Made by a program: the position numbers and the translations under genes. Under the pieces are notes generated by a model. That model did no database searches, was not told the origin of the DNA, and worked only from the letters and a program-made list of their open reading frames with translations. A DNA stretch of 10,015 nt from an uncultured Oscillospiraceae bacterium (GTDB taxonomy: Bacteria; Bacillota; Clostridia; Oscillospirales; Oscillospiraceae), in contig CAKTUT010000057.1 of the NCBI GenBank assembly GCA_934621665.1, positions 1 through 10,015 of the forward strand, read 5' to 3'. Every line of letters begins with the position of its first letter. The stretch's first letter is position 1. Below are positions 1 to 6,131 of this stretch, piece by piece.

Positions 1-45
1 GCGCAGGCAGCGGGCTATACTGCCTGCGGCACATGTAAGCCATAA
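1..45 (+). CDS. C-terminal end of a protein with a GYxxCxxCKP zinc-ribbon-like tail (partial)
   Basis: Only the last 14 codons are present, reading AQAAGYTACGTCKP and then TAA at 43-45; the gene starts outside the window. The ending resembles the C-terminal metal-binding module (often ending GYxPCxxCxP) found on some MBL-fold/ComEC-like hydrolases and nucleases, and related to the Ada metal-binding domain. Here the usual Pro before the first Cys is Ala. Support comes from the in-frame stop followed almost immediately by a strong terminator. The family assignment rests on this short motif alone, so the function of the whole protein stays unknown. Confidence 0.5.
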   Translation, partial: AQAAGYTACGTCKP

Positions 46-46
46 G

Positions 47-82
47 ATTACCTGAGAATGCATCGCATTCTCAGGTAATTTT
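47..82 (+). terminator. Rho-independent terminator after the partial upstream gene
   Basis: A perfect 14-bp inverted repeat (ATTACCTGAGAATG at 47-60 and its complement at 66-79) encloses a 5-nt loop and runs into TTTT at 79-82. It begins one base after the stop codon at 43-45. It separates the upstream gene from the sigma factor unit, so the latter needs its own promoter. Confidence 0.85.
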
Positions 83-90
83 CCATCCGC

Positions 91-117
91 TGCAACGTTT
101 TGCCGCACCGCGCCGTA
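91..117 (+). promoter_or_regulatory. Possible ECF-type promoter for the sigma factor gene
   Basis: TGCAAC at 91-96 and CGTA at 114-117 are separated by 17 bases. This resembles Bacillus ECF promoters such as the sigma-X type (TGTAAC, about 17 bases, CGAC) and sigma-M/sigma-W types (TGAAAC, 16-17 bases, CGTC/CGTA). A TTTT run follows shortly after the -35-like element. The predicted start of transcription, around 124, lies just before the ribosome binding site at 128-135, and the element is downstream of the preceding terminator. ECF genes are often autoregulated, which makes this plausible, but no other target promoter is visible for comparison. Confidence 0.45.
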
Positions 118-127
118 TTCTAATCAG

Positions 128-135
128 AAAGGAGG
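128..135 (+). promoter_or_regulatory. Ribosome binding site that decides the sigma factor start
   Basis: AAAGGAGG lies 10 bases before ATG at 146 but only 1 base before the in-frame GTG at 137. The spacing makes GTG 137 unworkable and points to ATG 146. Confidence 0.8.
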
Positions 136-145
136 CGTGCATAAT

Positions 146-634
146 ATGACCGCACCCGATTTGCCGCCCTCCGGCGGCTTTGAAGCGATCTACCGCCGGA
201 ATGTCAATACCGTCTGGAACGTCTGCATCACGTTTCTGCGCAATCCAGCCGACGCAGAGGACGCCGTGCAGGAGACGTTTCTTCGCCTGCTGCGCAGCGG
301 CACAGAATTTGATTCTGCCATTCATGAAAAGGCGTGGCTTATCCGCACGGCACAGAACGTCTGCAAGGACGAGCTTTCACGCGCGCGGCGGCGCGACGTG
401 CCGCTGGAGGCCGCGCCAGAACCCGCCTATGACGCGCCGGAGCTGGACGAGACGCTGCGCGCCATGCGCACGCTTCCTGAAAAGCAGCGTCTGGCGCTGT
501 ATCTGCACTATTACGAGGGCTATTCCGCCGTGGAGCTGTCAACACTTTTGCACCGTCCTGCCGCAACCATCCGCAGCGACCTGCGGCGAGGCCGCGAGGC
601 GCTGCGCGAACTTCTGGGAGGTGACTTCCGATGA
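146..634 (+). CDS. ECF-family RNA polymerase sigma factor
   Basis: Predicted 162-residue sigma factor that would direct RNA polymerase to a small set of promoters, typically in answer to envelope or antimicrobial stress. Region 2 spans about residues 12-80, with the region 2.2 signature DAEDAVQETFLRLL at 36-49 and the AWLIRTAQNVCKDELSR helix at 63-79. Region 4 spans about 105-157, with LPEKQRLALYLHYYEGYS followed by a helix-turn-helix ending ATIRSDLRRGREALREL. There is no region 1 or 3, and the length is normal for the group. The start is ATG 146 rather than GTG 137 because of the ribosome binding site spacing. Its stop overlaps the start of the next gene (ATGA at 631-634), which implies translational coupling with a probable anti-sigma partner. 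The signal it answers cannot be read from the sequence. Confidence 0.93.
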   Translation: MTAPDLPPSGGFEAIYRRNVNTVWNVCITFLRNPADAEDAVQETFLRLLRSGTEFDSAIHEKAWLIRTAQNVCKDELSRARRRDVPLEAAPEPAYDAPELDETLRAMRTLPEKQRLALYLHYYEGYSAVELSTLLHRPAATIRSDLRRGREALRELLGGDFR

Positions 635-1761
635 AAAACGATAAAATTGTACGCGCCTATGACGCCGTTCAGCCGAGCGAGGCGCAAAAAGAGCAAATGC
701 TTCAGGCCATTTTGTCGCAGACCGCCGCGCCCGCCACAAAAGCAAAGCGCCGCCGTCCCATTGGACGCGTGCTTTTGATTGCAGCGGTGCTTCTGGCCGC
801 GGCCATTACCGCGCTTGCTGGGCGCTCAATGAAAAAGTGGTCGCTCCCCGCGCCGACAACGTATGAGCCCGCCGCCGACGGCAGCATTTATGACGTGCAC
901 GAAACGGCGCAGTATCCAGACACCACGCAGCCGGAGGATACCACCAATCCCGCCGGTGCAGCCGAAAATCCCAGTGAGACCGTCTCCGCTGCCCCCACGA
1001 ACGAAGCGCTCATCCAGTCGGCCAAGGATATTCTGTCCGCCGCAGGTCTCAATGCGGTTGACACCTCTGCCGCCGAGGTCACGCGGCAGGAAAATCTCCA
1101 TTATGACCGCGAGGAGGCGGAGGTGTTCTTTACGCAGAATACGCCGCCCGTCTCCGTCAAGTTCAGCGCCGCCACCGGCGCGCTGCTGTCGCTGTCCTGT
1201 TTTGATGACCAGCGTGACACGTCTGCCGCACCTGTATGCGCGACAGACGCGGATGCCGAGGCGCTTGCGCGCCGGTGCTATGAGGCGCTCCCGGTCACGC
1301 AGGGCTATGTGCTTGCCGCCAGCAGCAAATTTGACGACGAGTACTGGTCATATGATTTCAGCCGTCTGGTCGCGGATGGGCTGTATAACCCGTATGAGAC
1401 TGTCCGCATCACGATTAACCGTCTGACCGGCTGTCTGACGCTGTGCAATGTCTTTGATTTCCCGCTTCTGGACGATCACGAAAGCGGTGAAGAAATGCTG
1501 ACGCAGGCGGAGGCCGCCGATGCCGCCATCCGGTGCGGCGCTGTGCTGGATGGCTCTGTTCCAACCGGTGCAGAGCTCGGCTGCGTCCTGCCGAACTGGT
1601 TTGGAACGGACGACACATGGAGCGGAAATGTGCAGGCCGCCAAGGTCAGCCGCCTTGCGTGGACGCTGACGTATGAGGATACATCGGGTACGTGCACCAC
1701 CGCCACCGTCGTCTATATCGACGCATACACCGGCGAGCATTTGGGCGGCGATGGCTTTTGA
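631..1761 (+). CDS. Single-pass membrane protein with PepSY-like repeats, probable anti-sigma factor/sensor
   Basis: A 376-residue protein, translationally coupled to the ECF sigma gene. Residues 1-42 form a short charged cytoplasmic segment ending in KAKRRR. Residues 44-63 are a single hydrophobic helix (IGRVLLIAAVLLAAAITALA), and residues 65-125 a Pro/Thr/Glu-rich linker. The remainder is a soluble domain predicted to lie outside the cell. That domain contains three similar strand-turn-strand segments, near residues 174 (VSVKFSAATGALLSL), 258 (VRITINRLTGCLTL) and 360 (VVYIDAYTGEHLGG), which resemble the V-x-I-D-x-x-T-G-x-(L/V) core of PepSY domains. Topology and coupling suggest an anti-sigma factor: the short N-terminus could hold the sigma factor and the outer domain could sense a signal. 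The N-terminus lacks the HxxxCxxC zinc anti-sigma motif. The family is not firmly recognised, and the anti-sigma role is inference. Confidence 0.8.
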   Translation: MKNDKIVRAYDAVQPSEAQKEQMLQAILSQTAAPATKAKRRRPIGRVLLIAAVLLAAAITALAGRSMKKWSLPAPTTYEPAADGSIYDVHETAQYPDTTQPEDTTNPAGAAENPSETVSAAPTNEALIQSAKDILSAAGLNAVDTSAAEVTRQENLHYDREEAEVFFTQNTPPVSVKFSAATGALLSLSCFDDQRDTSAAPVCATDADAEALARRCYEALPVTQGYVLAASSKFDDEYWSYDFSRLVADGLYNPYETVRITINRLTGCLTLCNVFDFPLLDDHESGEEMLTQAEAADAAIRCGAVLDGSVPTGAELGCVLPNWFGTDDTWSGNVQAAKVSRLAWTLTYEDTSGTCTTATVVYIDAYTGEHLGGDGF

Positions 1762-1858
1762 TCGCACGCGCATCGCATGATTTCCAGTTTTTCTCTGTGT
1801 TTGCGTCAGAAAATCGGGCAAACTAATCCCGCAAACCAACAAAAGGAGGTCATGCAAA

Positions 1859-2032
1859 ATGGATCATACGCATTGCAAGGCAAACAAGTCCATCGAGTGC
1901 AGCGTTTACTCCTGCAACAATCATTGCGGCACGGAAAACTACTGCTCGCTGGATAAGGTAAAAATCGGCACGCACGAGTGCGACCCCACGGTTGACCAGT
2001 GCACCGACTGCCTTTCGTTCGAACGAAAGTAA
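1859..2032 (+). CDS. DUF1540-type small cysteine-rich protein
   Basis: A 57-residue protein with eight cysteines (C6, C14, C19, C23, C29, C41, C48, C51). It carries the DUF1540 pattern: ECSVYSC at 13-19, YCSLDKVKIG at 28-37 and CTDCLSFERK at 48-57. DUF1540 proteins are common in Clostridia and are thought to bind metal through the cysteines; their cellular role is not established. ATG 1859 is chosen because AAAAGGAGGT at 1841-1850 sits 8 bases upstream. ATG 1852 lies too close to that site and is in a different frame that lacks the cysteine pattern. The gene follows the sigma/membrane pair by 97 bases with no clear terminator between them, so it may be co-transcribed. It ends 15 bases before a strong terminator. 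There are no membrane segments. Confidence 0.87.
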   Translation: MDHTHCKANKSIECSVYSCNNHCGTENYCSLDKVKIGTHECDPTVDQCTDCLSFERK

Positions 2033-2047
2033 TTTCTCCTCAGACGC

Positions 2048-2086
2048 AAAAATCAGGCGAAAAGCATTGCTTTTCGCCTGATTTTC
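2048..2086. terminator. Bidirectional terminator between convergent genes
   Basis: A perfect 17-bp inverted repeat (left arm 2049-2065, right arm 2069-2085) with a 3-nt ATT loop contains the core TCAGGCGAAAAGC. It is flanked by an A-run on the left and a T-run on the right, so it reads as an intrinsic terminator on both strands. It lies between the DUF1540 stop at 2032 and the TPM gene stop at 2095. Confidence 0.9.
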
Positions 2087-2094
2087 TATGATCG

Positions 2095-3120
2095 TTATCT
2101 GCGGCCGCCGCCAAAGCCACCGCCGCCGCGAGAGCTTCCTCCGAAGCTTCCGCCGCGCGAGCCGCCACCAAAGCCGCCGCCGCGCGAGCCGCCGCTGCGT
2201 GAACCGCCGCCAAAGCTTCCCCCACGGGAGCTTCCGCCAAAACTGCTTCCACGCGTACTGCTGCCAAAGCCGCCGCTGCTGCGAGGCGGGCTGCTGGGAC
2301 GCGATGTGCCGCCGGGTCGTCCGCCCATACCCGGACCGCCAGGGCCGGGACGCGGTCCACCGCCCATCGGTCCTCCGGGAGGAGGTGGAGGCGGCATATG
2401 ATGGTGATGATGAAACCATGGGCGCGGTCTGCCAAAGAAGAACACCGGCCCGCCATAGCTTCTGCGCCCGATCGACGAGATCAGCGCCACAATCACAATC
2501 AGCACAACCAGAATAATCAATACTGCCATAATGCTATCGCCCCGGCTTTCGCCGCTGCCTGCCGTCTGCTTCTGCGGCAGATTCTTCCCGTACCAGTCGG
2601 AAAGTCCGTTCATCAGCGTCAGCAGCTGCTTTCCGGCCTTGCTGGTATAGATATCGTCCGTCAGGCTCTGTCGGAAGAGAATCTCCAGCTCATTGTCAAC
2701 ATAGTCCGCCAAATCATCGCCAGGGACAGCGTACCATTCCTGATCGCCCGTAACGATCAAAACGCTCAGATCCGACTCGCCGAGTCCCAGATCATAGCCC
2801 GCGTCATATGCCGCGTCTACAATGCTGCCGCCGTCATAGGCATCTGTAATCTTGATTCCTACGATGCTGCCATAGCGATAGTCCAGCGCTGCATCATACT
2901 CGCTGAGCTTTGTAATTTCACTTGTGCTCAGCGTCCCGGTTTCATCCGAGATAAACTTCTCATACTCCGACGCATGCTCCTTTGCCCAGTCCTGCGCCGC
3001 GGACGCGGAATCCGGCGTATAGGGCTGCTGCGTCTTATGCAGCTGACCGAATACCAGCGAAAGGACGATTGCAAGCACCAGAATCGTGATCGCGACGCCG
3101 TATTTCTTGAAAAATTTCAT
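2095..3120 (-). CDS. TPM-domain membrane protein with a long Gly/Ser/Arg-rich tail
   Basis: A 341-residue protein, last in the operon with the XpaC-like and TelA-like genes. Residues 9-25 are an N-terminal hydrophobic helix (signal anchor). Residues 40-170 match the TPM fold (TPM_phosphatase/YgcG-like), with DETGTLSTSEITKLSEYDAAL near the start, then IVGIKITDAYDG, the segment SDLSVLIVTGDQEWYAVPGDD, and a helical end. Residues 198-217 form a second membrane helix (MAVLIILVVLIVIVALISSI). Residues 222-341 are a low-complexity tail. It runs from FFFGRPRPWF through five His and six Pro (237-248) into repeated SRGGSFGG-type units, ending GGGFGGGRR. Many TPM proteins end in Gly-rich segments, but the His-Pro block and regular Arg spacing stand out. 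TPM domains have been linked to acid phosphatase activity in plants and to membrane protein quality control; the substrate here is unknown. The start is preceded by GAAAGGG at a 6-base spacing. Confidence 0.85.
   Translation of the reverse strand: MKFFKKYGVAITILVLAIVLSLVFGQLHKTQQPYTPDSASAAQDWAKEHASEYEKFISDETGTLSTSEITKLSEYDAALDYRYGSIVGIKITDAYDGGSIVDAAYDAGYDLGLGESDLSVLIVTGDQEWYAVPGDDLADYVDNELEILFRQSLTDDIYTSKAGKQLLTLMNGLSDWYGKNLPQKQTAGSGESRGDSIMAVLIILVVLIVIVALISSIGRRSYGGPVFFFGRPRPWFHHHHHMPPPPPPGGPMGGGPRPGPGGPGMGGRPGGTSRPSSPPRSSGGFGSSTRGSSFGGSSRGGSFGGGSRSGGSRGGGFGGGSRGGSFGGSSRGGGGFGGGRR
2098..2457 (-). repeat. Low-complexity coding repeat (Gly/Ser/Arg tail of the TPM protein)
   Basis: About 360 bases of near-repetitive GC-rich sequence encode residues 222-341 of the TPM protein. 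The units are variants of SRGGSFGG and SRGGGFGGG, preceded by a His5-Met-Pro6 block and a GGPMGGGPRPGPGGPG stretch. DNA copies differ at synonymous positions, which fits a translated, selected repeat rather than a recent DNA duplication. The copy number is likely to vary between strains through slippage. Confidence 0.75.
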
Positions 3121-3156
3121 GTTCTACCCTTTCTTGCGGCAGCCACGCCGCCCGCC

Positions 3157-4302
3157 TCAGGACTTGCGTGTCTCAAGCAGCTTCTGCTTCAGCTCGCCCT
3201 CAATGCGCCGCAGTTCCGTCTCGGCCTCCTGACGCTTCTTCGCGCCCTCGGTCTGGATGGTCAGTACCTCGTCGAGCGTCTGAATCAGGCTCTCGTTCGT
3301 GTGCTTCAGCGTCTCAATGTCCACAATGCCGCGCTCCGACTCCTGCGCCGTGGCAACCGTGGCCATCTTCAGCATATCGGCGTTCTTGGTCAAAAGCTCG
3401 TTCGTCATATCCGTGACCTTGCGCTGCGCCTCCATGGCACGGCGGGAATTCTCAATACCAAGAGAGATGACCATCTGGTTTTTCCACAGCGGGATGGTGT
3501 TCATGATCGAGGTCTGGATTTTCTCAATCATCAGGGAGTCATTATTCTGGATCATGCGGATCTGCGGCGCGGTTTGCAGCGAGATCACGCGCGTCAGCTC
3601 CAGATCGTGCAGCTTCTTTTCAAAGCGGACGCACTTGTTTTCAAAGTCATTTGCCGCCTGTGCGTCCTCCGCAAGACCGGTCTGCGCCGCCTTTTCACGC
3701 AGCTGAACCAGCGTGGTGGCGCGCTCCGTCTCCACTTTCTTCTTACCGGCCAGAATGTACATGGTCAGCTCTTTGAAGTATTCCAGATTCTTGTCATACA
3801 TCTGATCCATCACAGCGACGTCTTTCATCAGACGCACCTGATGCTTTTCCAGCTCGCCAGAGATGCGGTCAACATTCGCCTCGGCGCTGCCGTATTTGGC
3901 GCGCATCGACTGTGCACTGTTCTCCGCTTTCTGGAACAGGCCTGCAAGCCCCTTTTTCTTTTCCGGCTCGTCGCACGTTTTCAGCTCTACAACGAGGCTG
4001 GAAATCATATCGCCAAGTTCGCCGAGGTCTTTCGTCTTGACCTTTTCCAGCGCCGCCTCGGAAAAGTCGGCAATATTCTTCTGCGCAGCAGAGCCGTACT
4101 GAATCACCTGATTGGAATCGGTCAGGTCGATCTGGTCGGCAAAGGTCAGAACAGCTTTCTGCTCGGCCTCTGACAGCATCGACATATCCGGGCCTGCCTC
4201 GGGCGCTTTTTCTGCCGTCTGCAATGCGTCGTCTTCCTTTACAACAGGAGTTGTATCATCCAAATTGGGCGTCAGCGTCAGCTGCGGGATTTTTTCTTCC
4301 AT
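3157..4302 (-). CDS. TelA-family toxic anion resistance protein
   Basis: A 381-residue, largely helical soluble protein of the TelA family (named for tellurite resistance; also YaaN/YceH of Bacillus). The family signature is present: QTAPQIRMIQNND at 243-255 followed by TIPLWKNQ at 269-276, with heptad-rich helices throughout and a charged C-terminus ending LLETRKS. Residues 1-40 are an acidic, probably disordered leader. The length is normal for the family. TelA proteins have been linked to resistance to tellurite, cell-wall antibiotics and bacteriocins, but their biochemical activity is not known. The start is ATG at 4302 with AAGGAG at 4311-4316, which overlaps the stop of the upstream XpaC-like gene, so the two are probably translationally coupled. 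The TPM gene follows after 36 bases on the same transcript. Confidence 0.92.
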   Translation of the reverse strand: MEEKIPQLTLTPNLDDTTPVVKEDDALQTAEKAPEAGPDMSMLSEAEQKAVLTFADQIDLTDSNQVIQYGSAAQKNIADFSEAALEKVKTKDLGELGDMISSLVVELKTCDEPEKKKGLAGLFQKAENSAQSMRAKYGSAEANVDRISGELEKHQVRLMKDVAVMDQMYDKNLEYFKELTMYILAGKKKVETERATTLVQLREKAAQTGLAEDAQAANDFENKCVRFEKKLHDLELTRVISLQTAPQIRMIQNNDSLMIEKIQTSIMNTIPLWKNQMVISLGIENSRRAMEAQRKVTDMTNELLTKNADMLKMATVATAQESERGIVDIETLKHTNESLIQTLDEVLTIQTEGAKKRQEAETELRRIEGELKQKLLETRKS

Positions 4303-4314
4303 CTTGATCGCTCC

Positions 4315-5040
4315 TTAAAAATCTTTTACGTTTGTAAGGCCCTCGCTGGCCATCATTTTTTCCATCACCTGAATGTCCGCCGTAATGTCCACGACATTAC
4401 TTTCAAACAGGCTGTCCAACTGCTTCTGGAACGCTACAATGATCTTGTCCAGCATATTCTCAATCTTTTTCATGCCCTCGTCAATGTTGCCGATGCGCAT
4501 ACCCTGATTTTGAAGCGTGACATACTGGCCAAGCAGCTTGATTGTGGTGGGCAGATAATAGTTGAGGAACTGACGGATCTGACGGAGGTTGTCCGGATGC
4601 TGCTCCACAAATGCGAATATTTTCTCCGTCAGGATCTCCAGCTGCTTAATCTGTGCAGACATCTTGAAATCGGGAATTTCATCGTTCAGACGCTGAATTT
4701 CCTTTACCGACTCGCGTCCCTTTTGCAGCACCTCGTCAAGTTCGGCGTTTCCGGTGGACTTTGCCGTTTTTTCCTCGGGCTTTGCCTCCGGCTGTGCAGC
4801 CGGCTCTGCCGCTTTTGCCTCGGGCTTTTTCGCAGCTTTATCCGGCTCGGCGGCGTTCTCCTCCACCTCTACCATTTTATCCGGGAAAATCATTTTCAGT
4901 ACAATCATCAGCACAATGGACAGCGCTGCGCAGCCGATGATATCGCCAAGGCTTGAGAGCTTCCCCGAAAACGCCCGCACAATCCAAAGCGCCGCAACGG
5001 CATACGGCGGTATGACAGACTTCTTTTTTACCTGCTTCAT
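4315..5040 (-). CDS. XpaC-like protein (5-bromo-4-chloroindolyl phosphate hydrolysis family)
   Basis: A 241-residue membrane-anchored protein, first in the operon. Two hydrophobic segments, residues 9-24 (VIPPYAVAALWIVRAF) and 30-50 (LGDIIGCAALSIVLMIVLKMI), should form a membrane hairpin. Residues 55-95 are a Lys/Ala/Pro/Glu-rich linker. Residues 98-241 are a helical domain with the XpaC-type segment FLNYYLPTTIKLLGQYVTLQ near 160-179, followed by coiled-coil-forming helices. XpaC was named for raising X-phosphate hydrolysis in Bacillus; a true hydrolase activity is unproven. Genes of this family often sit beside telA, as here (12-base gap), suggesting one membrane complex. The ribosome binding site before ATG 5040 is weak, but no other in-frame start keeps the membrane segments. 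A sigma-A-type promoter lies at 5094-5122. Confidence 0.87.
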   Translation of the reverse strand: MKQVKKKSVIPPYAVAALWIVRAFSGKLSSLGDIIGCAALSIVLMIVLKMIFPDKMVEVEENAAEPDKAAKKPEAKAAEPAAQPEAKPEEKTAKSTGNAELDEVLQKGRESVKEIQRLNDEIPDFKMSAQIKQLEILTEKIFAFVEQHPDNLRQIRQFLNYYLPTTIKLLGQYVTLQNQGMRIGNIDEGMKKIENMLDKIIVAFQKQLDSLFESNVVDITADIQVMEKMMASEGLTNVKDF

Positions 5041-5093
5041 GTTTGTACCCAGACTTTCTCCATTCGTTTTATAACATCAGTTTTCTATCCTTT

Positions 5094-5122
5094 ATATTAG
5101 CCCAGCAACGCAGAAAAGTCAA
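5094..5122 (-). promoter_or_regulatory. Sigma-A-type promoter of the xpaC-telA-TPM operon
   Basis: Read on the minus strand, TTGACT (5122-5117) and TAATAT (5099-5094) are separated by exactly 17 bases. This is close to consensus and unlike the ECF-type element near 91. Transcription should begin near 5087, leaving a leader of about 47 nt before ATG 5040. Confidence 0.8.
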
Positions 5123-5186
5123 GGCGCAAACAGGCCGCGCATTGTGTGCCAAACGTATGTCTTTCCGCTGTTTTTCCACGCCGCGC

Positions 5187-5215
5187 TTGAGCTTTTTTGC
5201 GAAATGTAGTATGAT
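5187..5215 (+). promoter_or_regulatory. Sigma-A-type promoter of rpe
   Basis: TTGAGC at 5187-5192 and TATGAT at 5210-5215 are separated by 17 bases. The predicted start, near 5222, leaves about 160 nt of leader before the rpe start codon. The promoter diverges from that of the XpaC operon, with about 64 bases between the two -35 boxes, room for a shared regulator; no clear operator is seen there. Confidence 0.75.
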
Positions 5216-5221
5216 AGAAAA

Positions 5222-5380
5222 AATCCAATGGGGCTGCCATCGGCAGCCCCTATCTCAAGCGGCCGCAGCGGGCTGCGTGGGAAAGAGCCTTGCCAAAGCG
5301 CCGCGCCGCACATCCATTACTATGCATCCAGCCTGTCGCTTTGTGCCGGTTTTTACAAATTTCGTACCGGAGGTTTTACC
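5222..5380 (+). promoter_or_regulatory. Long structured 5' leader of rpe
   Basis: The stretch 5041-5380 holds no gene, only two divergent promoters and this leader. The leader starts with a perfect 9-bp hairpin, GGGGCTGCC at 5230-5238 and its complement at 5242-5250, with a 3-nt ATC loop and no T-run after it, so it is not an obvious terminator for rpe. A very GC-rich stretch (about 5258-5310) with further pairing potential follows. Near the end, CCGGT (5346-5350) can pair with ACCGG (5366-5370), which overlaps the GGAGG ribosome binding site at 5369-5373. I do not recognise a known riboswitch class. Whether the leader regulates rpe is inference. Confidence 0.45.
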
Positions 5381-6034
5381 ATGAACAAGATTTCCCCCTC
5401 AATTCTCTCTGCCGACTTTGTCAATCTGGAACGCGACATCCGCGCGCTGGCGGCCGCCGGTTCTGACTATGTACATATTGACGTAATGGACGGTCTGTTT
5501 GTTCCCAACATCTCCATTGGCATTCCGGTGGTCGCTGCCATCCGTAAAATTACCGATCTGCCGCTGGACGTGCATCTGATGATTGACCGCCCCATCCGAT
5601 ATGTTGAGCGCTTCTGTCAGGTGGGCGCAGATATTCTGACCGTCCATGTGGAGGCCGACACCGAGGAAAACACACTGGAAGCACTGCGCAAAATTAAGGC
5701 CTGCGGCGTGCGCCCCGCCATCTGCGTCAAACCCAAAACGCCCGCCGAGGCAGTTCTCCCCTATCTTGATCTGTGCAGTCTGATTCTGGTCATGACCGTA
5801 GAACCGGGCTTTGGCGGCCAGTCGTTCATGGCCGACATGATGCCCAAGGTTCAGCAAATCCGCAAGTACATCGACGAGCGCAACCCCGCGTGTGAGCTGG
5901 AGGTTGACGGCGGCGTGAATGAACAGACAAGCCGCGTCTGCAAGGATGTCGGCGCAAACGTGCTGGTCGCCGGCAGCGCCTATTTTAAAGCCGCTGACAA
6001 GCCTGCGTTCGTCCGCGCCATTCAGGCGGACTGA
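5381..6034 (+). CDS. rpe: Ribulose-phosphate 3-epimerase
   Basis: A 217-residue cytoplasmic enzyme that interconverts D-ribulose 5-phosphate and D-xylulose 5-phosphate in the pentose phosphate pathway. It has the whole (beta/alpha)8 barrel of the family: SPSILSADF at 5-13, HIDVMDGLFVPN at 32-43 with metal-binding His32 and Asp34, HLMI at 65-68 with metal-binding His65, VEPGFGGQ at 140-147 forming part of the phosphate/substrate loop, and EVDGGVN at 174-180 with catalytic Asp176. The length is typical. ATG 5381 is preceded by GGAGG at a 7-base spacing. An in-frame extension back to 5228 is rejected because it would translate the leader hairpin and lacks a ribosome binding site. The gene stands alone, between its own promoter and a terminator. 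Confidence 0.97.
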   Translation: MNKISPSILSADFVNLERDIRALAAAGSDYVHIDVMDGLFVPNISIGIPVVAAIRKITDLPLDVHLMIDRPIRYVERFCQVGADILTVHVEADTEENTLEALRKIKACGVRPAICVKPKTPAEAVLPYLDLCSLILVMTVEPGFGGQSFMADMMPKVQQIRKYIDERNPACELEVDGGVNEQTSRVCKDVGANVLVAGSAYFKAADKPAFVRAIQAD

Positions 6035-6084
6035 GCAGCTCCAGCAGGAGATCACAGCCGCGTACGAGGTTAAGGTATAAAAGC

Positions 6085-6121
6085 AAGTGTCTGTGTATGG
6101 CAACGCCATACACAGGCACTT
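6085..6121. terminator. Bidirectional terminator between rpe and the XRE regulator
   Basis: A 17-bp stem (arms 6085-6101 and 6105-6121, one G-U pair) encloses a 3-nt loop. Its core, CTGTGTATGGC, is followed on the plus strand by a mixed T-rich stretch and on the minus strand by TTTT (complement of the A-run 6079-6082). It can serve both converging genes, with the stronger T-run on the minus side. Confidence 0.8.
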
Positions 6122-6131
6122 CTGTTATTAT

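Noticed and set aside
137..145. GTG 137 as start of the sigma factor
   Set aside because: It lies 1 base after the AAAGGAGG site, too close for initiation; ATG 146 is at a workable distance.
1762..1858. A promoter or terminator between the membrane sensor and DUF1540 genes
   Set aside because: TTGCGT at 1801 with TAATCC 17 bases later is a poor match to consensus, and no stable hairpin with a T-run is present, so neither is called.
2098..2457. Short repeats resembling a CRISPR or tandem DNA array
   Set aside because: The repeats are in phase with codons of the TPM protein tail, with synonymous differences and no unique spacers.
2398..4173. A 591-codon open frame on the plus strand
   Set aside because: It lies antisense to the TPM and TelA genes, whose proteins have clear family features. 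Its own translation shows no domain, and long antisense open frames are expected opposite GC-rich codons.
5228..5380. In-frame N-terminal extension of rpe from ATG 5228
   Set aside because: It would translate the leader hairpin, has no ribosome binding site, and adds residues unknown in the family. ATG 5381 has GGAGG at 7 bases and starts directly at the conserved N-terminus.
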